From NCBI GenBank assembly GCA_028583605.1, contig CM053327.1, positions 558,001-622,000 on the forward strand: 64,000 nucleotides of DNA, in the 5' to 3' direction. The notes under the pieces are model-generated. The model made no database searches and was not told where the DNA came from. It saw only the letters and a program-made list of their open reading frames with translations. The DNA comes from Dastarcus helophoroides. Lineage: Eukaryota > Arthropoda > Insecta > Coleoptera > Bothrideridae. This document shows positions 34,865 through 45,540 of this stretch, one piece after another (within the stretch, counting starts at the first letter, position 1; every line of letters begins with the position of its first letter). A program made the translations under genes and the position numbers.

Positions 34865-35405
34865 ATTAGAAAAAGAAAATATTTTATAATAAAAAAAAAT
34901 CAAGTTTTAGTTAATATATTGTGTAAGGTATTATTTAAAAGAGCGTTAAATGTTTTCTTAAATAATTTTTGATCCAATGGTCTTAAAGATACACCGCAAC
35001 ATGGGTAAGAAATAAATGACCATTCCCCCCCCCCCTCTGATCTCCCAGATTTCTACAGATAACATTTAGATTTTAATAGGGTTAGTAGTAATTGGGCCAT
35101 AGATTATTGGAAAACTGCAGATTTTTTCGATGTCGTAATAGCTGCTGAGAAAAGAAAATATTTTAAGGAAAAATAGGTGCTTGCATTCTAAGGCTTTTTG
35201 ACCCATATATTATAGTATTCATTTTTTTCGAATAAAAAACTCGATTTAGCTGAAGGATAGAACGTAGATCAAAATTGTCGCTTGCATTATTTCATTTAGA
35301 TGAATATTTTTGGAGTTAGCACAGATTTATTAAATTGCATCCAACGCCGTAATTGCAGTTGAAATTGAACATTTTAGAGCGATCCGAGGCGATCCCATCG
35401 ACCCA
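34865..35405 (+). repeat. Dispersed repeat, copy 1 (partner at 48803-49345)
   Basis: About 540 bases align with 48803-49345 in the same orientation. Shared landmarks include TTTAGTTAATATAT, TTTAGATTTTAATAGGGTTA, AAAACTGCAG, GTGCTTGCATTC and GATTTAGCTGAAGGATAGAA. There is no open frame and I saw no terminal inverted repeats. A run of about 11 C lies at 35025. Unknown family, possibly a non-autonomous element or a tract of duplicated host DNA. Confidence 0.8.
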
Positions 35406-35880
35406 TTGTGAACCGTAAGTTTTGACCTTTTTTAAAAATGTCAAAATTTGTTTAAATTTTTGTCCTTTTCTCGAAGTTTCTGATTTTTTTTTTGAAAATT
35501 CCGACCTTTTCCTCATACGTTTTGACTCATTTTTAAAATTTTTACTTTTTCTCGACGAAGGGTTGACTTTAACGTAAATTTGACCTCTATTCGAAAAATT
35601 ATACCATCATAGAAAAATTTCGTTTTGTTGAAAAATTACATTTTTTCATAACTTCCTCTTGCGATCTTTTGATTTTTTTAAATTGCGAATTTTAGAAATT
35701 TAAAAAAAATGTATAAAATGAATTTCAATTTTAAAGCTGACATCTTAGAAAAGGAGTATTTTTCGAGTTTAAATGGAAAAGTTTCAAAAAAGTTAAACAC
35801 TTTTTGAGTTTAAAATCCAGACAAGAATTTAGAGAAAATGAACATAATTTTGAGAAAAAAAAAAGTCTTCAACATATTTG
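35406..35880. repeat. Short degenerate tract that switches orientation
   Basis: T-rich blocks up to about 35700 give way to A-rich blocks up to 35880, a visible strand switch with no inserted element between them. Confidence 0.5.
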
Positions 35881-36660
35881 TAATTCACGAACCGCCAACA
35901 TTACAACTCACTAGGACCCCATGAAACCTGGGCCCTGGGGCATTTACCCTCTTTGCCCTTCTCCCTCTCTTGGTAGTCTCGCGATAGTAATGACGTGATC
36001 AATATTTTTTTAATGCAAATGTAGGTCATGCAATAGCTCATTTGAAATGTTTTTTAAACATTATGTCAAAATCCATATTATGGCAATGCTGACTGAAACC
36101 CAGCAGCCTCCGTAATTAATGCATGACAGAGCTGACTACAAAAGCAGTTCAAATAAAAATGTAATGTACCCGTTTCAGAATTCCCTTTTATAAAGATAAA
36201 CATAAAATGATAAAATACGAAGATTGCTTGAAACTGATTCTACAATCTGATTTGTAGGGAACAAAAACAAGTAATTTCATCCTCTCTCCCACCGGAAAAC
36301 TTCAGAGGGCTCCTTTAATGAACAGAATGACTGACATCTGATTTAGTAAAAGGCTGAGGGCACCACTACCAGGTGGATAATGGAAGCTGCGTGTACCGTC
36401 ACTTCGAAATCACTGAAAGCGGGGCAGCATTCAATCGGAAAATGCTCTATTTGATTTTCTGTTATCCGCAGCCTCTTCACTCCTTCGGGAATATCTCCAC
36501 CACAAACTGCCAGCTACTATCAAATAAGGATATCTCACGCGATAAAAGCTATTTTATTTGTTTTGCTCAAATGCAAGGCAATTGCTGAAACGTGCATTTG
36601 ACATCTCAAGTAAAAATAACTAATTTCTTTTAGCTATTTTTATATCACTACATACGATTT
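35880..36660. other. Ordinary sequence, possible transposon end
   Basis: At 35895-35985 a GC-richer stretch (ACCTGGGCCCTGGGGC) looks like the end of a DNA element, but no partner was seen. The part at 36370-36506 is a candidate exon and is listed separately. Confidence 0.3.
36370..36506 (-). CDS. Candidate exon, leucine-rich-repeat-like
   Basis: On the minus strand a 55-codon frame runs through 36370-36506, after an acceptor-like AGCTGGCAG and up to a donor-like GTAGTG. The peptide includes GGDIPEGVKRLRITENQI and continues to a VTVHAASIIHL stretch. The L-x-x-L-x-I-x-x-N-x-I spacing recalls a leucine-rich repeat. Both splice sites are weak. The plus strand has an overlapping 71-residue frame at 36373-36588 that is also open, so the strand is uncertain. 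G+C content is well above the surroundings. Confidence 0.28.
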
Positions 36661-36669
36661 ACAAATTCT

Positions 36670-39139
36670 TAATTGAATGGGTTAGATCAAAAAGGGTATA
36701 AGTGACATTTTATTGTTTTTTGAGATATTTGTAAATACCTAAACTTAAGCATGTAATCTTTTGGAGCAAAAAGGGTGAAAAAAGGTTGAGTACTAGCATC
36801 ATATTTGAATCAGTAGATATACCTACTTAGCAATTATCGAAAACCTGTTGGTGCAAAAAGGGTATAAGATTCCTTGTACTGGTTTTGCAATCAACAGTCA
36901 TCTAATATTTTAAAGATAGATGTTTCATACTGAGGTGGTGTTCATATTAGTAACGAGTTGTTAACAAATGTTTAAATTGTCTTTTTTGTGCTAAATCAAA
37001 TCAACTCTATCAACTTAATAAAATTTAGTTTGTATCATTGAAAATAAAGAGCAGAGAAAAGAGCAGAAAAAGAAATGAAAAGAAGAGATTACGAACAGAA
37101 GGGAAATTGTACATAGGACACAAAGGCGTAATGCATCCAAATAAACAGTTAAGAATTTTTAATTATGTGTAGATACAAATGTAAGGAGAAACTTTCTGAG
37201 ACTGATAGACAAGAATTGTTTTAAAAATTTTATAATATACCTAGTTATGATTTAGACATTGTATTTATCATCTTGTATTAGAAAAGAAAAAGTTGTTAGA
37301 AGGAAGCAAGGATCTCAAAAAGGCCGAAATTTCGTAACAAAAATAATGTTAATGAATAAGCGTGTATGAAAACGTTTTTTTTTGAAAACGTTTGACGTTA
37401 CTAATAAATGCTTTACTAGAGTGTGCGCACAAATTGATGGATTAGGTATAAGTGAGACTGATAAACGGGGAAAAATGCCGGCACAAAATTGATGAAAATG
37501 TTGGAAACTCTTTTATTTCTCATATAAAGATGTTTCCAAAATACAAGAATCCTTATTCCCGAAAAGACAACATCAACACAAGATACTTATCCTCAGATCT
37601 AACAATAAGTGTAGCAAAAATGTACTCGTTGTATAAGGAATACTGCAATGAATCTAATAAGCCTGCCGTTAAGCTATCCTATTATCGAAATATTTTTAAC
37701 ACTAGTTTAATCTACGCTTTCATAAGCCCCAGCCCCAGCTCAAAAGTGTGACAACTTATAGAATATTATAAATAACGCAGGTAATTCAGAAAGTGTGCAT
37801 GCTGCTGAAGTATCTTTAGAACTACATCAAAGAAAAGGTCAAAAATCATGTGTAGTTATATGTTTTGATTTACAGATGTGTTGATTTACAGTAAACCTAC
37901 ACCCCTGCTTACTACATTAAAAGTCTTCTATTTGAGGAAACTTTGGACGTATAATTTTGGCATACATAAATTAATTACTGGAGAGCTCCATATGTATACA
38001 TGGGATGAGACTATAACTGGCAGATAGGCTCCTGCCTAATGCATTTTTTAAAGTTGTTGCCATCCAGTATCACTAAAGTATTTGCCTATAGTGATTCATG
38101 TGGGAAATAAAACAAAAATAAGAACATTTCCAAAATGCTTATGTTTTTAGTAAAAGCCACCCACCTAAAGGAAGTTCATCATAAATTTCTGAAACCTGGC
38201 CACACATATATGGAGTGCGGTAGGGATTTTGCTAGAATTGAAGAGTGCAATAAAAAGAATCCCCAAGTTTTTATTCCTGAGAATTGGAGAAAAGTGATTG
38301 CTGGTTCCTGCAAAAAATTTATAGTGCATAGCATGATCCAAAAAATGTTCTATTCGTTTGAAAATTTAAGTAAATTAATAAAAAGATACAGAAGGAAGAA
38401 TTTTTAAGTTTAGAGAAATAACCCACTTTAGATATGAGCAAGAATTCGAACCGTTTTTCTTTGAATTTAAACCAGTCTTGGTTGAACATTATCCATTTTT
38501 GAAATAAATATCTGGATCAAGTTATACTGGCTGTCCATCTTATTTGTTTGATAACACATTTACACAGCAGCAGCTTACAAGTTTAGTTTTAGTAAAATTT
38601 GAAAAATGGAAAAATCTACAGGGCCTATTAGATTATATACCTCCAGTGTAATATTTATTTTACACAAACAGGAACCATGATGAAGATTCCAAAAATAAAA
38701 CAACAGGAAGAAAACGAATATTGAGATTTGAATCCAGCACCACTCGAGAGGATTTATGAAGAGTCCGACAACGAAATCGAAATCGATGACGAAGACGTTG
38801 TTCTGAATATGAATCAAGATAGTTTGTTATATTTGTGCCAATAAATATTTTGTGGTAGAACTGCATGTGTTTTAATGATACAATCATTGAAATAAATAAA
38901 TATATTAAACATATTAGTGCAAAAAGGGTATAAGTAATTAAAATTTGATTTTTTTACAAAAATATACTTTTTTTCGAATATAATGATTTTACTAATAAAA
39001 TTATCTTTTCATATAATTCATTTTACTAAAAAATTGTGCCGTTATTACAAAATTTTTAAAAAGCCATACATTTTGGGAACCAATTTCTCAAAACTAAATA
39101 GGACGTATTTATACCCTTTTTACTCCAACTTCTTCAATT
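36670..39139 (+). mobile_element. Decayed DNA transposon, 2.5 kb, with sub-terminal repeats
   Basis: Its ends are inverted repeats (AATTGAATGGGTTAGATC at the left; on the other strand AATTGAAGAAGTTGGAG at the right), each followed by AAAAAGGGTATAA. The box AAAAAGGGTATAAG is repeated inside both ends (about 36689, 36762 partial, 36854, 38918, 39110 inverted), a layout typical of transposase binding sites. The plus strand carries a broken transposase-like gene. An inverted fragment of the left end lies at 2585-2839. Confidence 0.78.
37362..38860 (+). pseudogene. Broken transposase-like gene of an insect DNA transposon
   Basis: Frames in order give KRFFLKTFDVTNKCFTRVC and then TDKRGK (37362-37480). 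The longest frame (37452-37751) includes NTRYLSSDLTISVAKMYSLY and KLSYYRNIFNT. Next come a piece with LTTLKVFYLRKLWTYNFGIH and MYTWDE (about 37910-38030), YSDSCGK and a stop (about 38090), then 38135-38407 with HHKFLKPGHTYMECGRDF and VFIPENWRKVI. A D/E-rich tail ends near 38830. The order matches a widespread family of uncharacterised, transposon-borne insect proteins (blocks like LSSDLSI, YRHIFNTEFN, LWTYNLGIH, SDNCGGQNKN, KFLVPGHT). I cannot assign it to a named superfamily with confidence. At least three stops or frame changes make it inactive. Confidence 0.75.
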
Positions 39140-39179
39140 CATTAATATCGGCAGAAAATTGCTAGGGAGGGGTACTTTG

Positions 39180-40290
39180 AAATTTTCACTTAAAATTAAA
39201 TTTCGAAATTTTAAGAAAAAAGTTAACATTTCGAAAAAAAAACCCATAATAAAATGTCGTTTACACTCGAAATGTTAGCATTACAGTTGAAGTTGACGGT
39301 ATAGTCTTGGAATGACGGGGAAAATATCAACACTAAAAAACTCAGGATGTGTAAAAAAACAAGTTTAAGCAAATTCGGTTTCTTTAGAAATTTCATGTCG
39401 AGAAAAACGTGAAGATTACCAAAATAAGATCAAGCTTTCGAAAATAAAGTCATAAATTCTAGAAAAACTTGAAAAATATCTAAAAAACACTGTTCCAACA
39501 TAAGAAAAGTCGAGATTTTGAGAGAAAGTCGCAATTTCGTCAAAATTTTAGAAATTTTTAAAAAAGCCAAAATATTTTCGAATTGATTTATAGAATTTGT
39601 TGAAAACAATTTTTAAAATCAAAATATCAAAACTTTAAAAATAAAGGAGGAAATTTTAAAAAAATTCAAGCATTTCAAAAATGTCAAAACTTTGAAAAAA
39701 TTAAACATTTAATAAAGTAGAAATTTTCAAAAGAAATTGAGTTTTTTTATGTAAAGATCAGATATGGATAAAAGTTAAAACTTCTAGAAAAATTAATCAT
39801 TTTCAAAAAACTCAAAATTTCGGGAAATGGTCAAAAAAAGACAAAGTTTAAAAAAATTGCTTCATAAATATTAAATTTATAGGAAAAATAGAGAAAAATT
39901 TAAAGGAAAATTGAAATTTTGAAAAAAAGTCAATATTTTGGGTAACATTTTCAAAAAATTTAAAATTTTCAAAGCCAACATTTTTAATAAGGACAAAATA
40001 AAAAATATATAATTCATTAAAAAAGTCAAAAGTTAAACTTTTTCAAATATAGGTCAAAATGTTGAAAAACTTCGAGAAAGATTAGGAATTTTTAAAAAAC
40101 TCAACATTTCGAAAAATAGTCAAAATTTTAAACAAAGGTCAAAGGAGAAATTTTCAAAAAAAGTTTTAGAACAAAAAACTACTTCAGAAAGAATAAATTT
40201 ACAAGAAGAATAGATAAAATTTAAACATTTAAAAAAATGTCAATATTTTGGGTCAACATTGAAAAAAAAAAACTTACAAGTTAGATCTCG
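39180..40290 (-). repeat. A-rich degenerate tract
   Basis: AAAAAAGTCAAAATTTT-type blocks. Two longer units (around 39890-39950 and 40190-40260, both with GTCAATATTTTGGGT) recur about 300 bases apart, so local duplication occurred within the tract. Confidence 0.6.
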
Positions 40291-40307
40291 AGATCTAGCA
40301 AGATCGA

Positions 40308-40888
40308 AACCGATCTTTGGTTTCCAAACTTCGAATCTAATAAATGTTCAAACATATTGGTCTGTGCATTAGAATCCTTGTCTTCTGAGAACTTTCCTAG
40401 AGAGTAACCGCTTCGTTAGGTGGCAGTGTTTCAATTGTTGATAGTTCAGCTATCTATGATTCACTATATAGGCCTGGAGGGCTGTATGAATTTGCAGTCT
40501 AGGTTGTATTCTACTTTCATACGACATTGGTGGCGGTGGTCATAGTTTTCTCTATGGACCAATAGGTCGCGGTAATCTGAGAGTCACACGCTTGATGTTT
40601 GTTGATTCTTTAGTCTTACTTGTCGGAACATTTCTTAGCATTCCAGTTGAATTTACCAAACTGACCGGTCTTTGGTTTCCAAACTTTAAATCTAATAAAT
40701 GTTCAAACCTATTGGTCTGTGAATTAGAACCCTTGTCTTTTGGGAAATTTTCTAGAGAGTAACCGCTTCGATAGGTGGCAGTGTTTCAACTGTTGGTAGT
40801 TCAGCTACTTATGATTAATTTTAAACGCCTGGAGGGCTATATGAATTTGCAGTCTAGGTTTGTATTCTACTTGCATCATACGACATAA
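40308..40888 (+). repeat. Direct repeat, two copies with a 355-base period
   Basis: 40308-40527 and 40663-40887 are close copies sharing GGTCTTTGGTTTCCAAAC-type starts, AGAGAGTAACCGCTTCG, AGGTGGCAGTGTTTCAA, GGAGGGCT and GCAGTCTAGGTT, and ending in CATACGACAT. About 135 unrelated bases separate them (40528-40662). This could be two units of a satellite-like tandem array or two short direct terminal repeats flanking a tiny insert. No coding frame. Confidence 0.8.
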
Positions 40889-40889
40889 G

Positions 40890-42330
40890 TAAATATTAAA
40901 AAAAGCGAATCCTGAAAAAGTTTAAATTTCCAAAATAAGTTTAAATTTGAAATTTTCGAATTATTCAAAAAATTTTAAATGGTTTATAATGACTATTTTT
41001 ACCACCTTAGAAGCCGAATTTTGAAAAATCTCATCCTAGTGCTCACCTACATATTATGGAGAACACGCGTGTGACATTTCGTGCTCCTAGATGCACCGGT
41101 TTAGTCTGTACGTTATGTGTCAGTCAGTGTTTAGAGATTTGTTGATAGCATTTTTTAAACTGAGGCAAACATTTCCATTTTACAGGTTCCAATCGCACAG
41201 GATCCAATTATGCTAAGCACATATATAAAAATAAATAAAAGGCCCTTCGAATAAATATCTGCTAATCAAATAAACTCGAAATTCTTCAAAAGGAGCGTGT
41301 AAAAGTTTTAACGTAAAAAACTTCAGTCCTAATTTTCTACTTGTAAACTTTGAGCAAAAAGGAAGTTTTACTGTAGGTAGGCAACCTTTTCCGTCTACGT
41401 CAGTAGGTTTATTTTATAAATACTGAAAAGGATGAATGTCGCGCTTCGATGTGAACACACAAGGTAGGGTTTGTTTATCGTCGGATGTATTTGCTCAGAG
41501 TCTGGCGATGGCTATAAGGGTGCAGGTCTTCATTTCAGACTTTTCAGCTTTCGACGTCGCAGCTTTATAAGCTTCTTTCAGTTTTCTACTTCAGTCATCA
41601 GCTTAATTCAGGATATTAAACTTTATCGTTTAATGAGCAATTTTGATTGGCCTTTTCTAACCAGACGAAGGAAGTAATTTTAACTCGAGGACAGCACGAT
41701 TAGGAAGACTGCTCGAAATATATCCTCTTTTAGTTTCATCGATTACACTTGATATCTTATTAAGCTGGTAGATCTGAAATAGTAATTTCTGTTTTATTCC
41801 TTTTTCATCTCTAATTTATCGAACTTTTGATTAAAACTCGGGAAGTATTAATCTAACTTGGGAGGTGCTAGTAATAGAGAAACCTTAAAGATATTAATGA
41901 TTTCTGAACGCTTTGTTGGTTTGTTGGATGACCTAAGGCTGACATTTCACGTTTGATTCTCTGCTAGTTTTTTTTTAATTCTAGCTTCACCCTTTAGATT
42001 GATTTAAAATTTACTTACAGTAAGAATAATTCCCTAGGAATTGATTGTTTTTTTTGAATATATGAAATTTAGGGCAGATCGATGACGGTTGAAACTTTCT
42101 CTCTCTCTGCAATAAGATTTTTATCTCAGCACATGCTTTAACTGAACCTTAACTGAACTTTAACTTAATTGTAAGCGTCTAAATTAGCGTTTCCCAAATA
42201 GTTGGTCGCTACCTGGTACCTGGCCACGAAAATGAATACTGGGTCACAGAATTATCTTCCTATTGTTCAATCGTACTCACAAAATTTACGAGAACAAGCG
42301 ATACAATGTGTAATGCCTTTTGTTACCCCA
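40890..42330. other. Ordinary sequence with a TATA-containing segment
   Basis: At 41413-41425 TTTATAAATACTG is followed by GC-richer DNA and several TCAGTC/TTCAG initiator-like boxes near 41540-41610, so a promoter or old LTR is possible. The 68-residue plus-strand frame at 41471-41677 is rich in S, R and F and not recognised. At 42189, GCGTTTCCCAAATAGTTGG resembles a hAT terminal repeat. Confidence 0.3.
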
Positions 42331-42339
42331 AGAGTTAAA

Positions 42340-43900
42340 CAAGGTTTTCAACAATGATTTCATTGTAAAATAAATTTCGATCGACTGAAAATGTCGATCT
42401 TTTTCGAAATTTCGACTGTAAAAAAACTTTTTTGAAGAATTCAGTATTTTTAAAAATTTTAGATTTTAAAAATTCGACTATTTGGAAAATTGTGACTTTT
42501 AAAACTTCAATATTCAAAAATTTACATTTCTCCAAAATATTATAAGTGTTTTTATTTATTTCAAAATTTCGACTTGTTCTCAAAATGTTTATGTATTTTA
42601 AAAGTTTACACCTTTTTCAAAATTTTGTCTTTTTTTGAAAATTTTAATTCATATTTTGAAAATTTCGACTCCTTCAAAATCTTTTCTCGTAGTGTTCACT
42701 TTAATTACAAAAAATTCGAGTTATTTTCTACTCTTACTTTTTCTCGAAATTTTGATTTTTCCTGTAACTTTTAAAAATTTGTTATAAAAATTTCGACCTT
42801 TTCTAAAAGTCGACTTTTTTAAATATTTCAAGATTTTTACGAAATAATGCCTTTTTGAAAACTATTTTTACTCTTTTTTATTAAATATTTAATAAGATTT
42901 TTATGAAAATATTCGACTTTCTGAAAACTTTTATATTTATTTTTTTAAAAATTTGTAAAGATTGTTTTAAAAATTTTGTAAAAATATTGACTTCAAATTT
43001 TGAGCTTTTTTTAAAATTTTGGTTTTTTATAAATGTTAATTTGTTTAAAAAAATTCCCATTTCTATCAAAATTTTGACTTATTTTCGAAAATTTGAGTGT
43101 TTTCGAAAAAGAACATTTTGACTTTTTTTTTTGAAAATTTCTCGTATTTTCTGCAATTTTGATCTTTCTAATTTCAATTTTGTAAGGCGCTATTGATGTT
43201 TTTGGACACAAGGCTTTCTTTACAAAATTTCCACTCTTTCAAAATTTCGACCCTTTTCAAATTTCGAATTATTTTGAAAATTGTGATTTTCAAACTCTGC
43301 CATTACAGAATACCAACTCTTTCAAAATCTATGATTTTTTCCTTTTATCATTCTTATTAAATTTCGACTTTTTTCCAAAATTGTGACACAAATTTTCGAT
43401 TTTTTCGTAAAAATTTGACTCTTTCGTGAATTTGCCTTAAAAAATTCGACGCTTCCTAATCTGCACTTTTTCAAACTTCCATTTTAAACAAAATTTTAAT
43501 TTTTTTGCAAAACTTTAAAATTGAAAATTTAAACTGAATATTTTGACTTTTTTTGAAAGTTTAGACTTTCTCGTCTTTTTGTAATTTTAAAGTTAAAATT
43601 TTTCTATTTATTTAATTTCAACTTGTTTGAACATTATTGATTTTTCTTGGCAATTTCTCCTTTTTTCGAAAATTTCGACTCTTTAACGTATCGACATTTT
43701 CAAAATTTCGACTTTTTACGAAAATCTCGCTTTCTAAAAGAGTTCCACATTTGAAAATATCTACTTTTTTTAATACGTTCACCTTGTTACTTTTCTTTAA
43801 TGATTTACTTTAAGAATTTCTATTTTTACTCGAAGTTTTTATTTCTTTTGAGAAATCTGAATTTTATTGAAAATTTCAAATTCATCAGCAAATCAAGAAA
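42340..43900 (+). repeat. T-rich degenerate tract
   Basis: Regular TTTTTGAAAATTTCGAC-type series. The mirrored frames on both strands at 42881-43211 are compositional. Confidence 0.7.
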
Positions 43901-44194
43901 CTGAAAGTTAAAGATTTAAATTTAAATGTAAGTAAATGCAGTAAAAAAAAGCAATTCTAGGTTCAAACTTGTATTTTCAAATTCACAGTTTTACTAAAAA
44001 TTGAATATTTTATTTAGACCGAAATTAGAGATAAATTGTGAAGAATTCTGAAAAAAAAGCCTCTTAATAAATTCTAATATTAAGCAAAAAGTTCAAATTT
44101 ATGTTTTAAAATCTATACTTAAGGAAAATATTATAAAGAATTTTCAATTTTCACAAAAACTCAATGTTAATCAATTGAGTTGAGAAAAATTCTC

Positions 44195-45060
44195 ACTGAA
44201 ATTGATTTTGATAGTTCAAGGGAAAAGACAAGTTTAAGCTTAAATCAGAAGTTTTAAGAAAAAAATTGAAAACAGTGAAAAGAAAATGACTTTTTAACTT
44301 TTATCTAGAAGAAATTTTGATTTCGAAATTGAAAATAGTGATATTTCAGCAGAAACTTAAAAAAAAATCAAAATCTTGTTTATAAATATTAAACTTTATT
44401 AACGGTTAAAACAGCAACGTATATTAAAAATTCTACAATGTTTCAACAAATATTTGCTAACACCGGACCAGGTTTCGCATTACTGCATCATTGGCGGTTA
44501 TACCAGCAATTTGTTTAGCCGCTGTTATGCTAACAAGCTCCTTGGATCACAGGCTCCTGCGATATTCCTCTAATCCGAATTCTCGTCCAAAGCTTCAATT
44601 AGAGGTGTGAAATTTTTAATATATCTTGCTGTTTTAATCGCTAATAAAGTTTAATAGTTATGAATATTAAAGAATTCCACGAAGTAAGGATTGGAAATGT
44701 CAAAATCTTGTTTGTAAAGTCGACATTTTTTAGGAAATACTCCTTCGACTTCGTCTGCAGAATTAGAATAATTGCCTTTACAACTCGCTAACATTGATTT
44801 GGATAGTTTGAAAGAAAAGACAATTTTGAGTTTAACTCAGAAGTTTTAAGAAAAAAAAATTGAACATTTCAGTTGGAAAACAGTAAGAAGAAACTGACTT
44901 TTTTGCTTTTTTGTTGAAATTTTGATTTTGAAATTCAAAATAGCGATGTATCAGCCAACATTTTGAGAAAAAAAGTCAAAATCTTGTTTGTAACGTCGAC
45001 ATATTTTAGGAAACATACCGTCGACTTCGTCTGAGAAATTATAAAAATTGCCTTTACAAT
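44195..45060 (+). repeat. Imperfect tandem duplication interrupted by a MITE
   Basis: The segment 44200-44385 (GATAG, then AAAAGACAA, CAGAAGTTTTAAG, CAAAATCTTGTTT) recurs at about 44795-44995. A second shared part (GTCGACAT, TTTTAGGAAA, CGACTTCGTCTG, ATTGCCTTTACAA) is present at 44697-44792 and 44978-45058, a 281-base step. The MITE at 44387-44656 is inserted in the first copy. Confidence 0.65.
44387..44656. mobile_element. MITE with a GC-richer internal cargo
   Basis: Terminal inverted repeats of about 50 bases (44387-44437 and 44606-44656) share TATTAAACTTTATTA, TTAAAACAGCAA and TATATTAAAAATT, and start and end with TA. The 168 bases between them have far higher G+C than either arm and stay open for 49 codons on the plus strand (44461-44607, including TASLAVIPAICLAAVML) and 28 on the minus strand (including TAAKQIAGITANDAVM). 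The arms identify a MITE. The cargo looks like captured DNA, perhaps a piece of a host exon, but I do not recognise it. Confidence 0.7.
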
Positions 45061-45540
45061 TTCAAGTATAAATTGTCCAAAGATAAAAAGAGTTGTTAAA
45101 TTTGTTAAACTGATGGATCAATTTGTTTGGAATAACGGTCATAAAAAAACTTAATCAGCTAGGCACAGCTTTAAAGAATTCGTGCAGATTGCAGAATGAT
45201 GTTTTGATCAAATTGGTTGATACGATCATATGTACATCTAGCTGCCTCTTACAATTAGCGAGTCCCAAGCTATATATTGGATAGCAAAGTAGCGCCCTAC
45301 CACGTTAGATAAAGCTGTCGGATTATCTTTTTAAAAGAATCCTAGTACAAAATTGTGTTAAGGTTATGTGCTAACATTAAATGACGATGACGTCACTGTC
45401 AAATCATTTACTTACATAGAAAGTAGGGAAATGTTATTTACCATTTCTGGATATTAATTTGGAAATGTCCGGAATATATTTTGGGGATAAAACATATCGT
45501 ATTAACGATCCCGCCTTGCAAGGAACGCCTGGTCAATTTT
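45060..45540. other. Ordinary sequence, no gene recognised
   Basis: Normal composition, no repeat noticed. ATGACGTCA at about 45392 matches a CREB/ATF site by sequence, which can occur by chance. Confidence 0.25.

Noticed and set aside
38575..38887. Two overlapping minus-strand frames of 75-80 residues
   Set aside because: Antisense to the acidic C-terminal part of the transposase-like pseudogene on the plus strand.
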